Shown here piece by piece: positions 7,381 through 14,662 of a stretch of 64,000 bases of DNA. The position numbers and the translations under genes are program-made. The DNA is taken from contig NZ_JBKFEY010000015.1 in the NCBI RefSeq assembly GCF_046507575.1, positions 6,438 to 70,437 on the forward strand, given 5' to 3'. Numbering within the stretch: the first letter of the stretch is position 1; each line of letters opens with the position of its first letter. Under the pieces are notes generated by a model that did no database searches, was not told the origin of the DNA, and saw only the letters and a list, made by a program, of their open reading frames with translations. This DNA is from Pontitalea aquivivens (GTDB lineage Bacteria > Pseudomonadota > Alphaproteobacteria > Rhodobacterales > Rhodobacteraceae).

Positions 7381-8715
7381 ATGAAGCCTGTTCAGGCGCA
7401 ATTCGCCATCGCCATGATCGCCATGGGGGGCGGGACCGCAGCGGGGGGCGCGGTCCACAGCGCCAGCCAATGGGCCTATGGTCCCCTGGGATTGCTGTGC
7501 ATCGTCCTGGCATTTACGCAGGCCAAGACGGCCAGGAGCGCAGCGCTGGTGGGCTGGATCGGTGGCTTTTTCTACTTCGCCGCCGCCTTACCCTTCCTGC
7601 TGACTGGTTATGCCGCCATAGGCATCACCGGCCTGAAACCCGTAATAGGCGTTGTCGCTCTCTATGCTTTGTTGTCGCTCTGGTGGCCGGTCGCATTCGC
7701 ATTGGCGTTCCGCTATGGGCGGGGCATCTACGCTCCCTTCTTGCTTGCGGTCCTATGGAGCCTCGCGGAGCTGCTGCGCAGCTACGTCTTCCCGGCGATC
7801 CCGGTAGCGCAAATCGCCTCGATCCTCTCCCAGATGCCTATGGTGCAGCTCTCACGCTTCATCACCGTCGAACTGCTAGGCACATTCCTGATCGCGATCT
7901 GTGCGACAGCGGCTTTCGACATGGCGAACCGCCGCTGGCCTCTGGCAAGTATCGCGATCTTCCTTGGAGCGTCGGCTCTCGGCCTCTGGGCCAGCAAACC
8001 CGTGCCGCTCCCTGAAATGCCGCGCATCGCCTCGATCAACACCGCGATCCCGCAGGCAGAGCGCTGGAACGATGCACTGATGCCCGCCTATATCGCTGAT
8101 CTGACCGACCGCACACGCGCGGCATTCGATGCCGGAGCCGAGCTGGTGATCTGGCCCGAAGTTGCGGTGCCGTTCTTCTACGACGAGCTGACGGCCGAGC
8201 TGGCCGCAGCCAAGCCCCCCGAAGGGGCTTATCTGGCTCTGGGCATCATGACGCCTATCGAGGCTGAACCCGGTCGGTTCTGGAACAGCTTCCTGATCCT
8301 GGATTCCGATCTGAACGAAGTCGCCCGGTATGATAAGCGCCAGCTCTTTCCCTTTGGCGAATACATCCCGTATGCCGAAGAGCTTGAACGCCTCTTTGGG
8401 ATGAGCACCATCGCTGCCAGTCCAAATGCGATAGCACACGGCGCAGGATCGCCGCTCATAACCCTTCCGGGCCTGCCCGGCACCATCGTAGCCCAAATCT
8501 GCTATGAAGGCTCCTATGCCGTCTCCCGCGCTGATAGGGGCGCTGCTGGGGCATACATCATCAATATCAGCAATGACGCCTGGTGGCCTGGTGTTGGCGC
8601 TCGCTTTGTCGAACAGGAAGCCCGGCTTCGGGCTATCGAGGCAGGCTTGCCGCTGGTCCGCGTTCCTAACAAGCATCCCGCCGCAACCTTCGACGCGCGG
8701 GGGAACCTCCTGTGA
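7381..8715 (+). CDS. Apolipoprotein N-acyltransferase-like protein (plasmid TraB type)
   Basis: 444 residues. Several N-terminal membrane spans (about residues 5-205) precede a nitrilase-fold domain with the Lnt triad: Glu in IWPEVAVP (about 259), Lys in YDKRQLFPFGEYIP (about 319) and Cys in QICYEGSY (about 374). Lnt adds the third acyl chain to lipoproteins in the inner membrane, and plasmid TraB proteins are shorter relatives. It stops soon after VPNKHPAATFDARGN, where chromosomal enzymes continue to a last membrane helix, so it is shorter than Lnt. It could modify the small transfer lipoprotein at 31699-31839, but this is inference. Its end meets the convergent gene at 8720 after 4 bp. Confidence 0.85.
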   Translation: MKPVQAQFAIAMIAMGGGTAAGGAVHSASQWAYGPLGLLCIVLAFTQAKTARSAALVGWIGGFFYFAAALPFLLTGYAAIGITGLKPVIGVVALYALLSLWWPVAFALAFRYGRGIYAPFLLAVLWSLAELLRSYVFPAIPVAQIASILSQMPMVQLSRFITVELLGTFLIAICATAAFDMANRRWPLASIAIFLGASALGLWASKPVPLPEMPRIASINTAIPQAERWNDALMPAYIADLTDRTRAAFDAGAELVIWPEVAVPFFYDELTAELAAAKPPEGAYLALGIMTPIEAEPGRFWNSFLILDSDLNEVARYDKRQLFPFGEYIPYAEELERLFGMSTIAASPNAIAHGAGSPLITLPGLPGTIVAQICYEGSYAVSRADRGAAGAYIINISNDAWWPGVGARFVEQEARLRAIEAGLPLVRVPNKHPAATFDARGNLL

Positions 8716-8719
8716 TCGA

Positions 8720-9034
8720 CTAGCCCTGTGCGGCAAGTCCGACACCGCTCCTGATGTTTTTGAAAACGCGATCAAGGGCAGCATAGCGCAGGCCCTGATC
8801 GTGGATCGCACTCGCCTCGCGCCATGAGCGGGCCATTCTATCGCCCTTCGCCACCCCCCTGCACAAAGCGTCAACGGCCGTCAAAATCGCGCCCTCGCAG
8901 GGATCTTCATCCGCTGAGGCCAAGACTGCCATTTCCAAAGTATCAAGCGCTGCGCGAAGATCTTCACGGATCGGGATTTGCTCCGACCAGTCGCCACCAA
9001 ACGCGACATTTCGCAACTGCTGCCTGCGCTCCAT
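8720..9034 (-). CDS. Hypothetical protein, divergent from the Y-family polymerase
   Basis: 104 residues, soluble, helical and acidic, with no recognised motif. The ATG at 9034 is preceded by AAAGGA at good distance; an ATG three codons earlier has the same sequence directly against it. It shares a short intergenic region, containing a LexA box, with the polymerase gene and so may also be SOS-regulated. Function unknown. Confidence 0.6.
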   Translation of the reverse strand: MERRQQLRNVAFGGDWSEQIPIREDLRAALDTLEMAVLASADEDPCEGAILTAVDALCRGVAKGDRMARSWREASAIHDQGLRYAALDRVFKNIRSGVGLAAQG

Positions 9035-9060
9035 GCTCTTCATCCTTTCAAATGGAAAAA

Positions 9061-9075
9061 GAACATATATAGAAC
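9061..9075. promoter_or_regulatory. LexA (SOS) box, alphaproteobacterial type
   Basis: GAAC at 9061-9064 and GAAC at 9072-9075 are separated by seven bases (ATATATA). GAAC-N7-GAAC is the known alphaproteobacterial LexA site (GTTC-N7-GTTC on the other strand). It lies 35 bp before the polymerase start and 27 bp from the divergent gene at 9034. Confidence 0.8.
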
Positions 9076-9110
9076 ATGCGCAATGTAGAGTCACGTTGAA
9101 GAGTAACCGG

Positions 9111-10313
9111 ATGGGAGAGTTTCGGACCCTATACATCGACATGAACGGCTTCTTCGCGAGTGTCGAGCAGCATGAGAACCCGCGACTCCGTGGTCGGCCG
9201 GTCGCGATCACGGCTGTCGATGACAAAAGCGGGGCCTGCGTGGCTTGCAGCTACGAGGCCAAAGCATTCGGCATCAAAACAGGGACGCCCGTCTGGGAAG
9301 CCAAGCGCCTGTGCCCCCAGGTCGTTTTCCTACCATCGCGCCATAGGCTTTATGTGCGTTACAATCTGCGCATATCTGGCATCCTGGACGAGATGGCGGA
9401 AGTCGAGCGCATCCGCTCTGTCGATGAATTCCAGATCAGGCTATCAGGCGAGGCTACCGAGCAGGCCGGGGCCTATGAGCTGGTGCGGCGCATGAAGGAC
9501 CGAGTGTCGCGCGAGATCGGTTCAAGTATCAAGTTTTCCGCTGGCATCGGGCCAAACGCTCTTCTCAGCAAGATTGCAGGCAAGCTGGAAAAGCCAGATG
9601 GGTGCCAGTGGTTAAGCCCGCGAAACATGCCGGACCGCCTGTCGCATCTGAAGCTCGATGACCTCCCCGGCATCAGCAAGGGCATCAAGGCTCGCCTCTT
9701 TGCAGCTCGCGTATGGGACATACCAGCCCTCTATGCCTTGGACCCGCGCCACGCCCGCATGATCTGGCGCTCTGTCGAGGGCGAGCGGTTTGTCAGGGCC
9801 TTACAAGGCGCGGACATACCAGTGGTTCCGACAGAGAGGAACGGCTACGGCAACAGCAAGATCCTGTCGCCGGAGAACCGGCCGGTGCCGCAAGCCTATC
9901 TGGTAGGAAGGTGGCTGGTAGAGAAATCGACCTCACGTCTTCGCCGTGATGGGCGCGTATCGTGCCGCTTCACATTGTCCGTCCACCTTATGCCCGATGG
10001 CGGCTTCACACGCTCGATCCGATGCGAAGCAAGCCAAGACACGGCCTACTTCCTCGATCTGCACCGCAGCTTATGGCGTCAGCTATGGCCGATGCTGCGC
10101 GGCCGACTGGTCATGTCGGTAGGCGTCCACTTGGCTGACGTGTCCATGCTTGCGGATCGGCCGGGTGATCTGTTTGCGCCCAGAAGCCCGGCCACCCCTA
10201 CTCAGGGCGAAAGGCTCTCTGGTGTAGTTGACCTGATAAATCGAAGGTTCGGCGCTGGCTCAATCCATTTCGGTGTAAATAAACCGCACCCTGGCTTTTT
10301 TGAACGCGGGTAG
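9111..10313 (+). CDS. Y-family translesion DNA polymerase (DinB/UmuC type)
   Basis: 400 residues. The palm opens with LYIDMNGFFASVEQ (catalytic D10) and has SVDEF at about 104-108, the second acidic pair of Y-family polymerases. The SAGIGPNALLSKIAGK segment and the helix-hairpin-helix-like DDLPGISKGIKARL follow, then a little-finger region with a proline-rich stretch. Such enzymes copy damaged templates under SOS control, in line with the LexA box just upstream. ATG at 9111 with GAAGAG upstream; a longer frame from 9033 crosses the regulatory region and was rejected. No separate UmuD-like gene is seen. Confidence 0.92.
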   Translation: MGEFRTLYIDMNGFFASVEQHENPRLRGRPVAITAVDDKSGACVACSYEAKAFGIKTGTPVWEAKRLCPQVVFLPSRHRLYVRYNLRISGILDEMAEVERIRSVDEFQIRLSGEATEQAGAYELVRRMKDRVSREIGSSIKFSAGIGPNALLSKIAGKLEKPDGCQWLSPRNMPDRLSHLKLDDLPGISKGIKARLFAARVWDIPALYALDPRHARMIWRSVEGERFVRALQGADIPVVPTERNGYGNSKILSPENRPVPQAYLVGRWLVEKSTSRLRRDGRVSCRFTLSVHLMPDGGFTRSIRCEASQDTAYFLDLHRSLWRQLWPMLRGRLVMSVGVHLADVSMLADRPGDLFAPRSPATPTQGERLSGVVDLINRRFGAGSIHFGVNKPHPGFFERG

Positions 10314-10314
10314 A

Positions 10315-10596
10315 CTACAGCTCAGATGCTGGCGCTTGGCGCAAGGCAAACACCGGGTGCAAGATTTCCCTACGGCCCGAGGCATCGCAGGCGCGGATAT
10401 AGCCGACCTGCACAAAGTCAGGCGAACGGCGGGCCGCGTCAATCACAGATTTTATCTTGTTCAACGGATGCCTCCGGCTTCCGCCAGATCGCTCATAGGC
10501 ATCATGGCAAAGGGTCGGATCACCAGCCCACGCCCGCTTGGCACCCTGTTCAAGCATGACGGCTTTCAGGCATTGGGCGATAGGCTGGCGCATCAC
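10315..10596 (-). CDS. Hypothetical protein downstream of the toxin
   Basis: 93 residues from a GTG that overlaps the toxin stop (TAGTG), or 92 from the ATG directly after it. Basic, with no recognised motif. An antisense frame covers nearly the same stretch on the plus strand, but the coupling to the toxin gene favours the minus strand. It converges with the polymerase gene, whose stop lies 2 bp away. Could be a third member of the toxin-antitoxin operon. Confidence 0.5.
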   Translation of the reverse strand: MMRQPIAQCLKAVMLEQGAKRAWAGDPTLCHDAYERSGGSRRHPLNKIKSVIDAARRSPDFVQVGYIRACDASGRREILHPVFALRQAPASEL

Positions 10597-10880
10597 TAGA
10601 CCCTGTTTGCCGCGTCCCGATAGACAGCGTTGCGTTCGCGCTTCCCGACCGCCACCACACTCACGACAAGCTCTGCATCCCTGACCTCATAGACCAGACG
10701 ATACCCGACAGATCGCAGCTTGATCTTGTAGCGGTTGGGCGATCCATGGAGCTTTGAAGCTGGCACATGCGGGTTCTCCAACCGCTCTGCCAGCTTCTTC
10801 TTGAATTGGGCGCGGATCGTAGCCCCAAGCCCGTCCCATTCCTTCTGGGCTTCCTCGCGGAAGCGCAGCTTATAGGTCAT
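10596..10880 (-). CDS. RelE/ParE-family toxin
   Basis: 94 residues. LRFREEAQKEWDGLG at the N-terminus, KLHGSPNRYKIKLRSVGYRLVYEV in the middle (about 43-66) and VVAVGKRERNAVY near the end are the standard RelE blocks, with Arg residues at the positions that form the mRNA-cleaving site. RelE toxins cut ribosome-bound mRNA. It overlaps the antitoxin gene by 11 bp, the usual antitoxin-toxin order. The pair would stabilise the plasmid by killing cells that lose it. Confidence 0.92.
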   Translation of the reverse strand: MTYKLRFREEAQKEWDGLGATIRAQFKKKLAERLENPHVPASKLHGSPNRYKIKLRSVGYRLVYEVRDAELVVSVVAVGKRERNAVYRDAANRV

Positions 10881-11118
10881 CGAGATTGACCGGGATTTCG
10901 CGGCTGTTGGCTCTGGCGTCCGCGATAGCGTTCAGCTCGGCGTCCTCGATCAGGTTCAGCATGGCCTCGTATTCGTCGGCCGGAACGCAATAGAACGCAG
11001 GTTCATTGCGGTTCAGGATCGCAACCGCCGACCCATTTCCCGCCGCCATGGTTCCCATGGGGTTGCGTTTCAACTCTGTCACGCTGGCGGTCACGCTCGC
11101 ATGTATGGAATGTGCCAC
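10870..11118 (-). CDS. Phd/YefM-like antitoxin
   Basis: 82 residues from the GTG at 11118, which has AGGAG eight bases upstream; a frame from 11160 lacks such a signal. The sequence VTELKRNPMGTMAAGNGSAV and AFYCVPADEYEAML is the Phd/YefM fold, which dimerises and binds its own promoter, followed by a toxin-wrapping tail rich in Asp and Asn. Sits directly before the RelE-type toxin. Confidence 0.88.
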   Translation of the reverse strand: MAHSIHASVTASVTELKRNPMGTMAAGNGSAVAILNRNEPAFYCVPADEYEAMLNLIEDAELNAIADARANSREIPVNLDDL

Positions 11119-11208
11119 GGGCTTTCTCCTTCGCACCCTAAACAGGGCATTAAATAGCACTCTTTCGGGTGCTTTTCAATACCCCGCTCGCGGCTGGCGG
11201 CATGACAG

Positions 11209-11427
11209 TCAGTTGGGTTGAAGCATAGCCACAAACATCTGGGCAGCTTCATATTCCTCGAAAACGAAGTATTGCCGCGTAACCTCGTTCGGATCGTCAT
11301 CTGATCGAACGTCGAGCGCGAGGCCGAAGCCTTCCGTAAAGGTGACAATCTCGGCGTGATCGGCAGACATGAGCGCGGCTATTTCCGCCTCGGTAGCCGG
11401 GCGGCTTGTGATGTTGTTGTGGCCCAT
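11209..11427 (-). CDS. Hypothetical protein
   Basis: 72 residues, acidic and soluble, with VFEEYEAAQMFVAML near the end; not recognised. The ATG at 11427 lies directly after the stop of the membrane protein gene (11430), so the two are probably translated together. The 90 bp between its stop and the antitoxin start hold no clear feature. Confidence 0.6.
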   Translation of the reverse strand: MGHNNITSRPATEAEIAALMSADHAEIVTFTEGFGLALDVRSDDDPNEVTRQYFVFEEYEAAQMFVAMLQPN

Positions 11428-11429
11428 CG

Positions 11430-11834
11430 TCACAACAACGCCCCGACGATCATCACATGCAGGCAGATCGTGCCGAGGCTCGCGATCAGTTGCGCAAGGG
11501 GGCCGCAACGGTCGCTGACCCATGCCATTACTGCGCCTGACACGAGGGAGAGGATGACCAGCGCCTTATGCTGCTCCATGAACCCGCTCACGGCGGCATC
11601 AAGCGCGCCAAAAGCGCTATCACCGGATAGACCGAAGAGAGTGTAGGCACCATCACCCAGCGTGGAGCTTCCCAGATCCATCAGCGCCGCAAACAGTCCG
11701 ACAAAGCTGCCCCCGAGGACCAGGAGCATCCAGAAGCCCAAAACATAGAGCGTGGTCGCGAACCCGAGACGGTAGCAACCCATGGCGGCTTCCTTGCGCA
11801 TGGTGAAGCCGTGATTAGTGCTGTGCGAAGCCAT
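11430..11834 (-). CDS. Small integral membrane protein
   Basis: 134 residues with three hydrophobic segments: about 22-50, 92-108 and 115-134. The first 17 residues are polar and could be shortened by using the in-frame ATG at 11783 (MGCYRLGF). The ATG at 11834 has AAAGGTGG upstream. The operator-like motif at 11849-11866 lies directly before it. Function unknown. Confidence 0.65.
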   Translation of the reverse strand: MASHSTNHGFTMRKEAAMGCYRLGFATTLYVLGFWMLLVLGGSFVGLFAALMDLGSSTLGDGAYTLFGLSGDSAFGALDAAVSGFMEQHKALVILSLVSGAVMAWVSDRCGPLAQLIASLGTICLHVMIVGALL

Positions 11835-11848
11835 AATTCCACCTTTCT

Positions 11849-11866
11849 CTATCTAAATATGAATTG
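11849..11866. promoter_or_regulatory. Plasmid-wide operator-like motif, site 2
   Basis: CTATCTAAATATGAATTG, matching site 1 at most positions. It lies between the divergent membrane-protein gene (minus) and the vapBC genes (plus). TTGTAT then 18 bp then TATGTT follows on the plus strand as a weak promoter for vapB. Confidence 0.6.
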
Positions 11867-11896
11867 TATTTTGCCCGCGCTCCTGATTATGTTCAA

Positions 11897-11941
11897 GGCA
11901 TATGTTCTTGATCCTATGCCGCATATGAGGAAACCCATATG
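11897..11941. promoter_or_regulatory. Three CATATG boxes before vapB
   Basis: CATATG occurs at 11899-11904, 11922-11927 and 11936-11941, the last overlapping the vapB start codon. Spacing is 23 and 14 bp. The boxes resemble the units of the 8-bp array at 34298-34785 and may be binding sites either for VapBC itself or for the plasmid's ribbon-helix-helix protein. Confidence 0.4.
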
Positions 11942-12145
11942 GCTCTTTTCATCGACAATGAAGACGTTGTGACCCTCGCCGCGCAGCTGGTCGCCGCGAC
12001 CGGCAAAACGAAGGTTGCCGTGGTCAAGGAAGCCTTGGCGCATCACCTTCAGCAGATTCAATCTAAGCCATCGCTGACAGAAAGCATCCGGTCCTTGCAG
12101 GCCAGGGTGAAGGAAGACGGCTTCATCGCGCCGGGGGGCCAGTGA
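11939..12145 (+). CDS. vapB: VapB-type antitoxin
   Basis: 68 residues. VVTLAAQLVAATGKTKVAVVKEALAHHL fits the short helical VapB class that pairs with PIN toxins (PSK-like transcription factor). No RBS stronger than GAGGAAA is seen. Overlaps the toxin start (TGATG). Expected to neutralise VapC and repress the operon. Confidence 0.88.
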   Translation: MALFIDNEDVVTLAAQLVAATGKTKVAVVKEALAHHLQQIQSKPSLTESIRSLQARVKEDGFIAPGGQ

Positions 12146-12561
12146 TGTTCATCGACAGCTCGGCCTTTCTGGCAATCCTTTTGGCCGACCCGGCCGCACC
12201 CGATCTTCTATCCCGCCTACAAGCCTCACGGCGCAAGCCGGTAACGACCGCCACCACCCGCCCCCAGGTGGTCATGACGCTGGCCGATAGTCGCGCCAGA
12301 GGACGCTCCATGACCCCAGAGGATGTGCAGCTTGCCACCGAAGCCTATGACGAGCTTCTGAAGCTGCTCGAATGCTCGGAGATCATGGTCACGAACAAGA
12401 TCAGCCGCCTCGCGGTTGAGACGGCCGCAGTCTATGGCGTGAGCGCTGGGCACCCTGCCCAGCTGACCATGGCCGACTGCATGGCCTATGCCGGTGCCAA
12501 ATCCTCGGGGATGCCCCTGCTCCACGCCAGCGAGCATTTTGCGGAGACGGACCTTGCGTAG
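12145..12561 (+). CDS. vapC: VapC toxin, PIN-domain ribonuclease
   Basis: 138 residues. The acidic PIN residues are visible: FIDSSAFLAIL (D4), a Glu-rich middle, TMADCMAYA (D about 111) and FAETDLA at the end. VapC enzymes cleave tRNA or rRNA. The ATG overlaps the vapB stop; a GTG one codon upstream is possible. With vapB it forms a plasmid addiction module. Confidence 0.9.
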   Translation: MFIDSSAFLAILLADPAAPDLLSRLQASRRKPVTTATTRPQVVMTLADSRARGRSMTPEDVQLATEAYDELLKLLECSEIMVTNKISRLAVETAAVYGVSAGHPAQLTMADCMAYAGAKSSGMPLLHASEHFAETDLA

Positions 12562-13024
12562 CATCCTGATCCTCGCCCTCATCGCCAACACGGCGACAGC
12601 AGCCATTGCCGGTGACGGCCTGGTCGGCCGAGTCTCCGTGATCGACGGCGACACCATCGAACTGCACGGCCAGCGCATCCGCCTCCACGGCATGGACGCG
12701 CCAGAGGCCCGGCAGCGGTGCTCACACCCTGACGGCTCCAAGTGGCGCTGCGGCCGAGAGGCTGCGTTCGCCCTCGACGACCTTCTTCAAGACCGCGTTC
12801 TGGTCTGTGATCGACGCGATCAGGACCGCTACGGGCGCATCATTGCCGTGTGCCGGGTAGGATCGATCGATATAGGGGAATGGATGGTGCGGAATGGATG
12901 GGCGACAGCCTATCGCCGCTATTCTGCCGACTATGTTCCAGCCGAAGAAAAAGCCCGCGCCGAGGGGCGCGGGATCTGGTCAGGATCGTTCGAGAACCCC
13001 GAAGCGTGGCGCTGGGGCGGATGA
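12554..13024 (+). CDS. Secreted thermonuclease-like nuclease (SNase fold)
   Basis: 156 residues from the TTG at 12554, which overlaps the vapC stop and has GGAG upstream; a longer frame from 12488 lies inside vapC. A signal peptide ends at about residue 20 (AIAG). The SNase core is clear: VSVIDGDTIEL, IRLHGMDAPEA, DRYGRIIAVC and EEKARAEGRGIW. Members are calcium-dependent nucleases, often found on conjugative plasmids. Export to the periplasm is predicted. Function during transfer (for example clearing DNA outside the cell) is inference. Confidence 0.88.
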   Translation: MRSILILALIANTATAAIAGDGLVGRVSVIDGDTIELHGQRIRLHGMDAPEARQRCSHPDGSKWRCGREAAFALDDLLQDRVLVCDRRDQDRYGRIIAVCRVGSIDIGEWMVRNGWATAYRRYSADYVPAEEKARAEGRGIWSGSFENPEAWRWGG

Positions 13025-13029
13025 TCGGA

Positions 13030-13278
13030 TCAGCGCTGCCGCTTCAACCAAATCCCAGCGATGACGCCAGCCAGCAGTAGAAGCGCCATGGCAAACCCAA
13101 CCGCCACCGCCAGATAGAACCAAATGCCATCGGCTTCTGGTGTCAGGTCCACGGCATATGCTCGCCGCCCAAAACGCACTTCACCCCGATAAAGAGAAGC
13201 GCTCGGCACCCAGAACAGGACGCCGAGCGCAATAACAACCGCCACTTTCTCAAGGCCGGTTTTCAGCTGGTGGATCAA
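13030..13278 (-). CDS. Small two-span membrane protein
   Basis: 82 residues with hydrophobic segments at about 11-27 and 52-75 and a short polar loop between. Overlaps the preceding gene by 4 bp, so it belongs to the transfer block's last genes. Function unknown. Its stop lies 6 bp from the convergent nuclease gene. Confidence 0.65.
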   Translation of the reverse strand: MIHQLKTGLEKVAVVIALGVLFWVPSASLYRGEVRFGRRAYAVDLTPEADGIWFYLAVAVGFAMALLLLAGVIAGIWLKRQR

Positions 13279-13511
13279 GCCTGCGATACCCCGCCAGCCT
13301 GTGCCGTCCTCGTCAGGTATTCCAGATGCGTCAGCGCTGTCGCCGGATCGTTGGGATAACCCGGCAGACTGACCAAGAAGCGCTCCACCTTTGGATGCTC
13401 CAAACCCGCCTCGATCAGGTCATCAAGCAGGGTTGCGCTGTTCACCGAAACCCCCGATCCGTCCAGGGCGTCCAACATTGACGCGGTGCGCTGTTCCCAC
13501 ATCGTGCTCAT
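13275..13511 (-). CDS. Hypothetical protein
   Basis: 78 residues, soluble and helical, not recognised. Starts with an ATGA overlap with the LPD7 gene and overlaps the next gene by 4 bp, so it is translationally coupled on both sides. Confidence 0.65.
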   Translation of the reverse strand: MSTMWEQRTASMLDALDGSGVSVNSATLLDDLIEAGLEHPKVERFLVSLPGYPNDPATALTHLEYLTRTAQAGGVSQA

Positions 13512-14635
13512 GGCCGCACCCCCACGGCTGCGGTTTTCTGGGGGCTGGCCGGAACCGGATCGGCCGTCGCCATCGGATCGAAATCGTCGTCATCGCCCAT
13601 GCCGAGGTCGATTTCTTCTTCCGGCACATCTTCATCAAAAACGATGCTCGCCACTGCGTTTTCCGTGTTCACCACGGCCTTGTCGGCTTCCGCCGATGCT
13701 TCCTTCTGGGCCTGCATAGCCGCCTCCTTTTTCAATCGACGCTCTTCCTGGATCGCCCGAATCCAAGCCTTGTCATCTTCCGGTTCCGCCGCTGGCGCAG
13801 GCGCTGCGGGTTCCGGCTTCGAGGCTTCGGCCGGGGCCGGGCTGTCGGACGCGGCCGGTGCCGTCTCCGGGCTTGCCTCGATCACTTCATCCTCATCCAC
13901 GGGCTGTGCCTGCGGTTCGGGCGCGGCCGGGGCCTTTGCTGCGGCCGTTGGTGCTGCCGGTGCGGTCGCCTCGGCCGGGCTGGCGTGGAATTCTTCCGCT
14001 GCCTGGCGCTCTTCTGCGCTGGGCGCGGACAGAACTCCTTCGGCTTCCCGTCGCGCCCTGACCATTTCAGCCAGGTCGCGGTTCGACAGTTTCAGATCGT
14101 GCTCGACAGCCATCTGCACCACGCGCTCTTTGAACTCGGTTGTGCCATTGACCTTGACGACACCCCACCGCTGTTGTGCGAGCTGGAGCGATGCCAGCAG
14201 CGCGGCATCCTCTTCAAAGTCGGGCACATAGATGTTCTTGCCGTCATCCACGAATGAGGGCTTCGGACGGCCCTCATAATAGAACGCCACCTCCCGGCCG
14301 TGGATCTGCGGGCTGAACGCGCGAATGTCGCGGGCATCATCTGCCGGTTTGCCTTCGAGCTGACGCAGAGCGGTCAGCTGGTGGGCTTCTTCGACGGCCA
14401 AGGCCAAGGCGTTCACGCTGACTTCTGGCGGCGTTTTCCCAAACATGCTTTTCGTGTTCGCTGTCAGGGCGTCCATCATGGCGCGGTGACGCAGTTGAAG
14501 AGCCTCGTATTCTGCCCGCTTCTTCGCGACTTCGGTGTTGTGTTGATCTTCCGCCTGCGCCTCGATCTCGGCCTGCTTGCGCGGCAACCGAGGATCAGAA
14601 CCATCCGACAGATAGTTTTCTTGGTCTTCAGCCAT
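13508..14635 (-). CDS. LPD7-domain protein, probable relaxosome accessory
   Basis: 375 residues. Residues about 108-190 (FSPQIHGREVAFYYEG, then NIYVPDFEEDAALLASLQLA and RWGVVKVNGTTEFK) are the LPD7 domain, usually found at the C-terminal side of large plasmid relaxases and primases. The rest is a long Ala/Pro/Glu-rich linker (about 215-305) and an acidic tail. A relaxase nuclease domain is absent, so it is a free-standing LPD7 protein. ATG at 14635 with GGGAG upstream. It follows the DotM-like gene, as if substrate recruitment and coupling were grouped. Confidence 0.75.
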   Translation of the reverse strand: MAEDQENYLSDGSDPRLPRKQAEIEAQAEDQHNTEVAKKRAEYEALQLRHRAMMDALTANTKSMFGKTPPEVSVNALALAVEEAHQLTALRQLEGKPADDARDIRAFSPQIHGREVAFYYEGRPKPSFVDDGKNIYVPDFEEDAALLASLQLAQQRWGVVKVNGTTEFKERVVQMAVEHDLKLSNRDLAEMVRARREAEGVLSAPSAEERQAAEEFHASPAEATAPAAPTAAAKAPAAPEPQAQPVDEDEVIEASPETAPAASDSPAPAEASKPEPAAPAPAAEPEDDKAWIRAIQEERRLKKEAAMQAQKEASAEADKAVVNTENAVASIVFDEDVPEEEIDLGMGDDDDFDPMATADPVPASPQKTAAVGVRP

Positions 14636-14662
14636 ATCTTGTCTCCCAGGTTGGGGGCGTCA

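Noticed and set aside
10300..10599. Plus-strand frame overlapping the gene after the RelE-type toxin
   Set aside because: The minus-strand frame is coupled to the toxin stop; the plus frame overlaps the polymerase end without a start signal.
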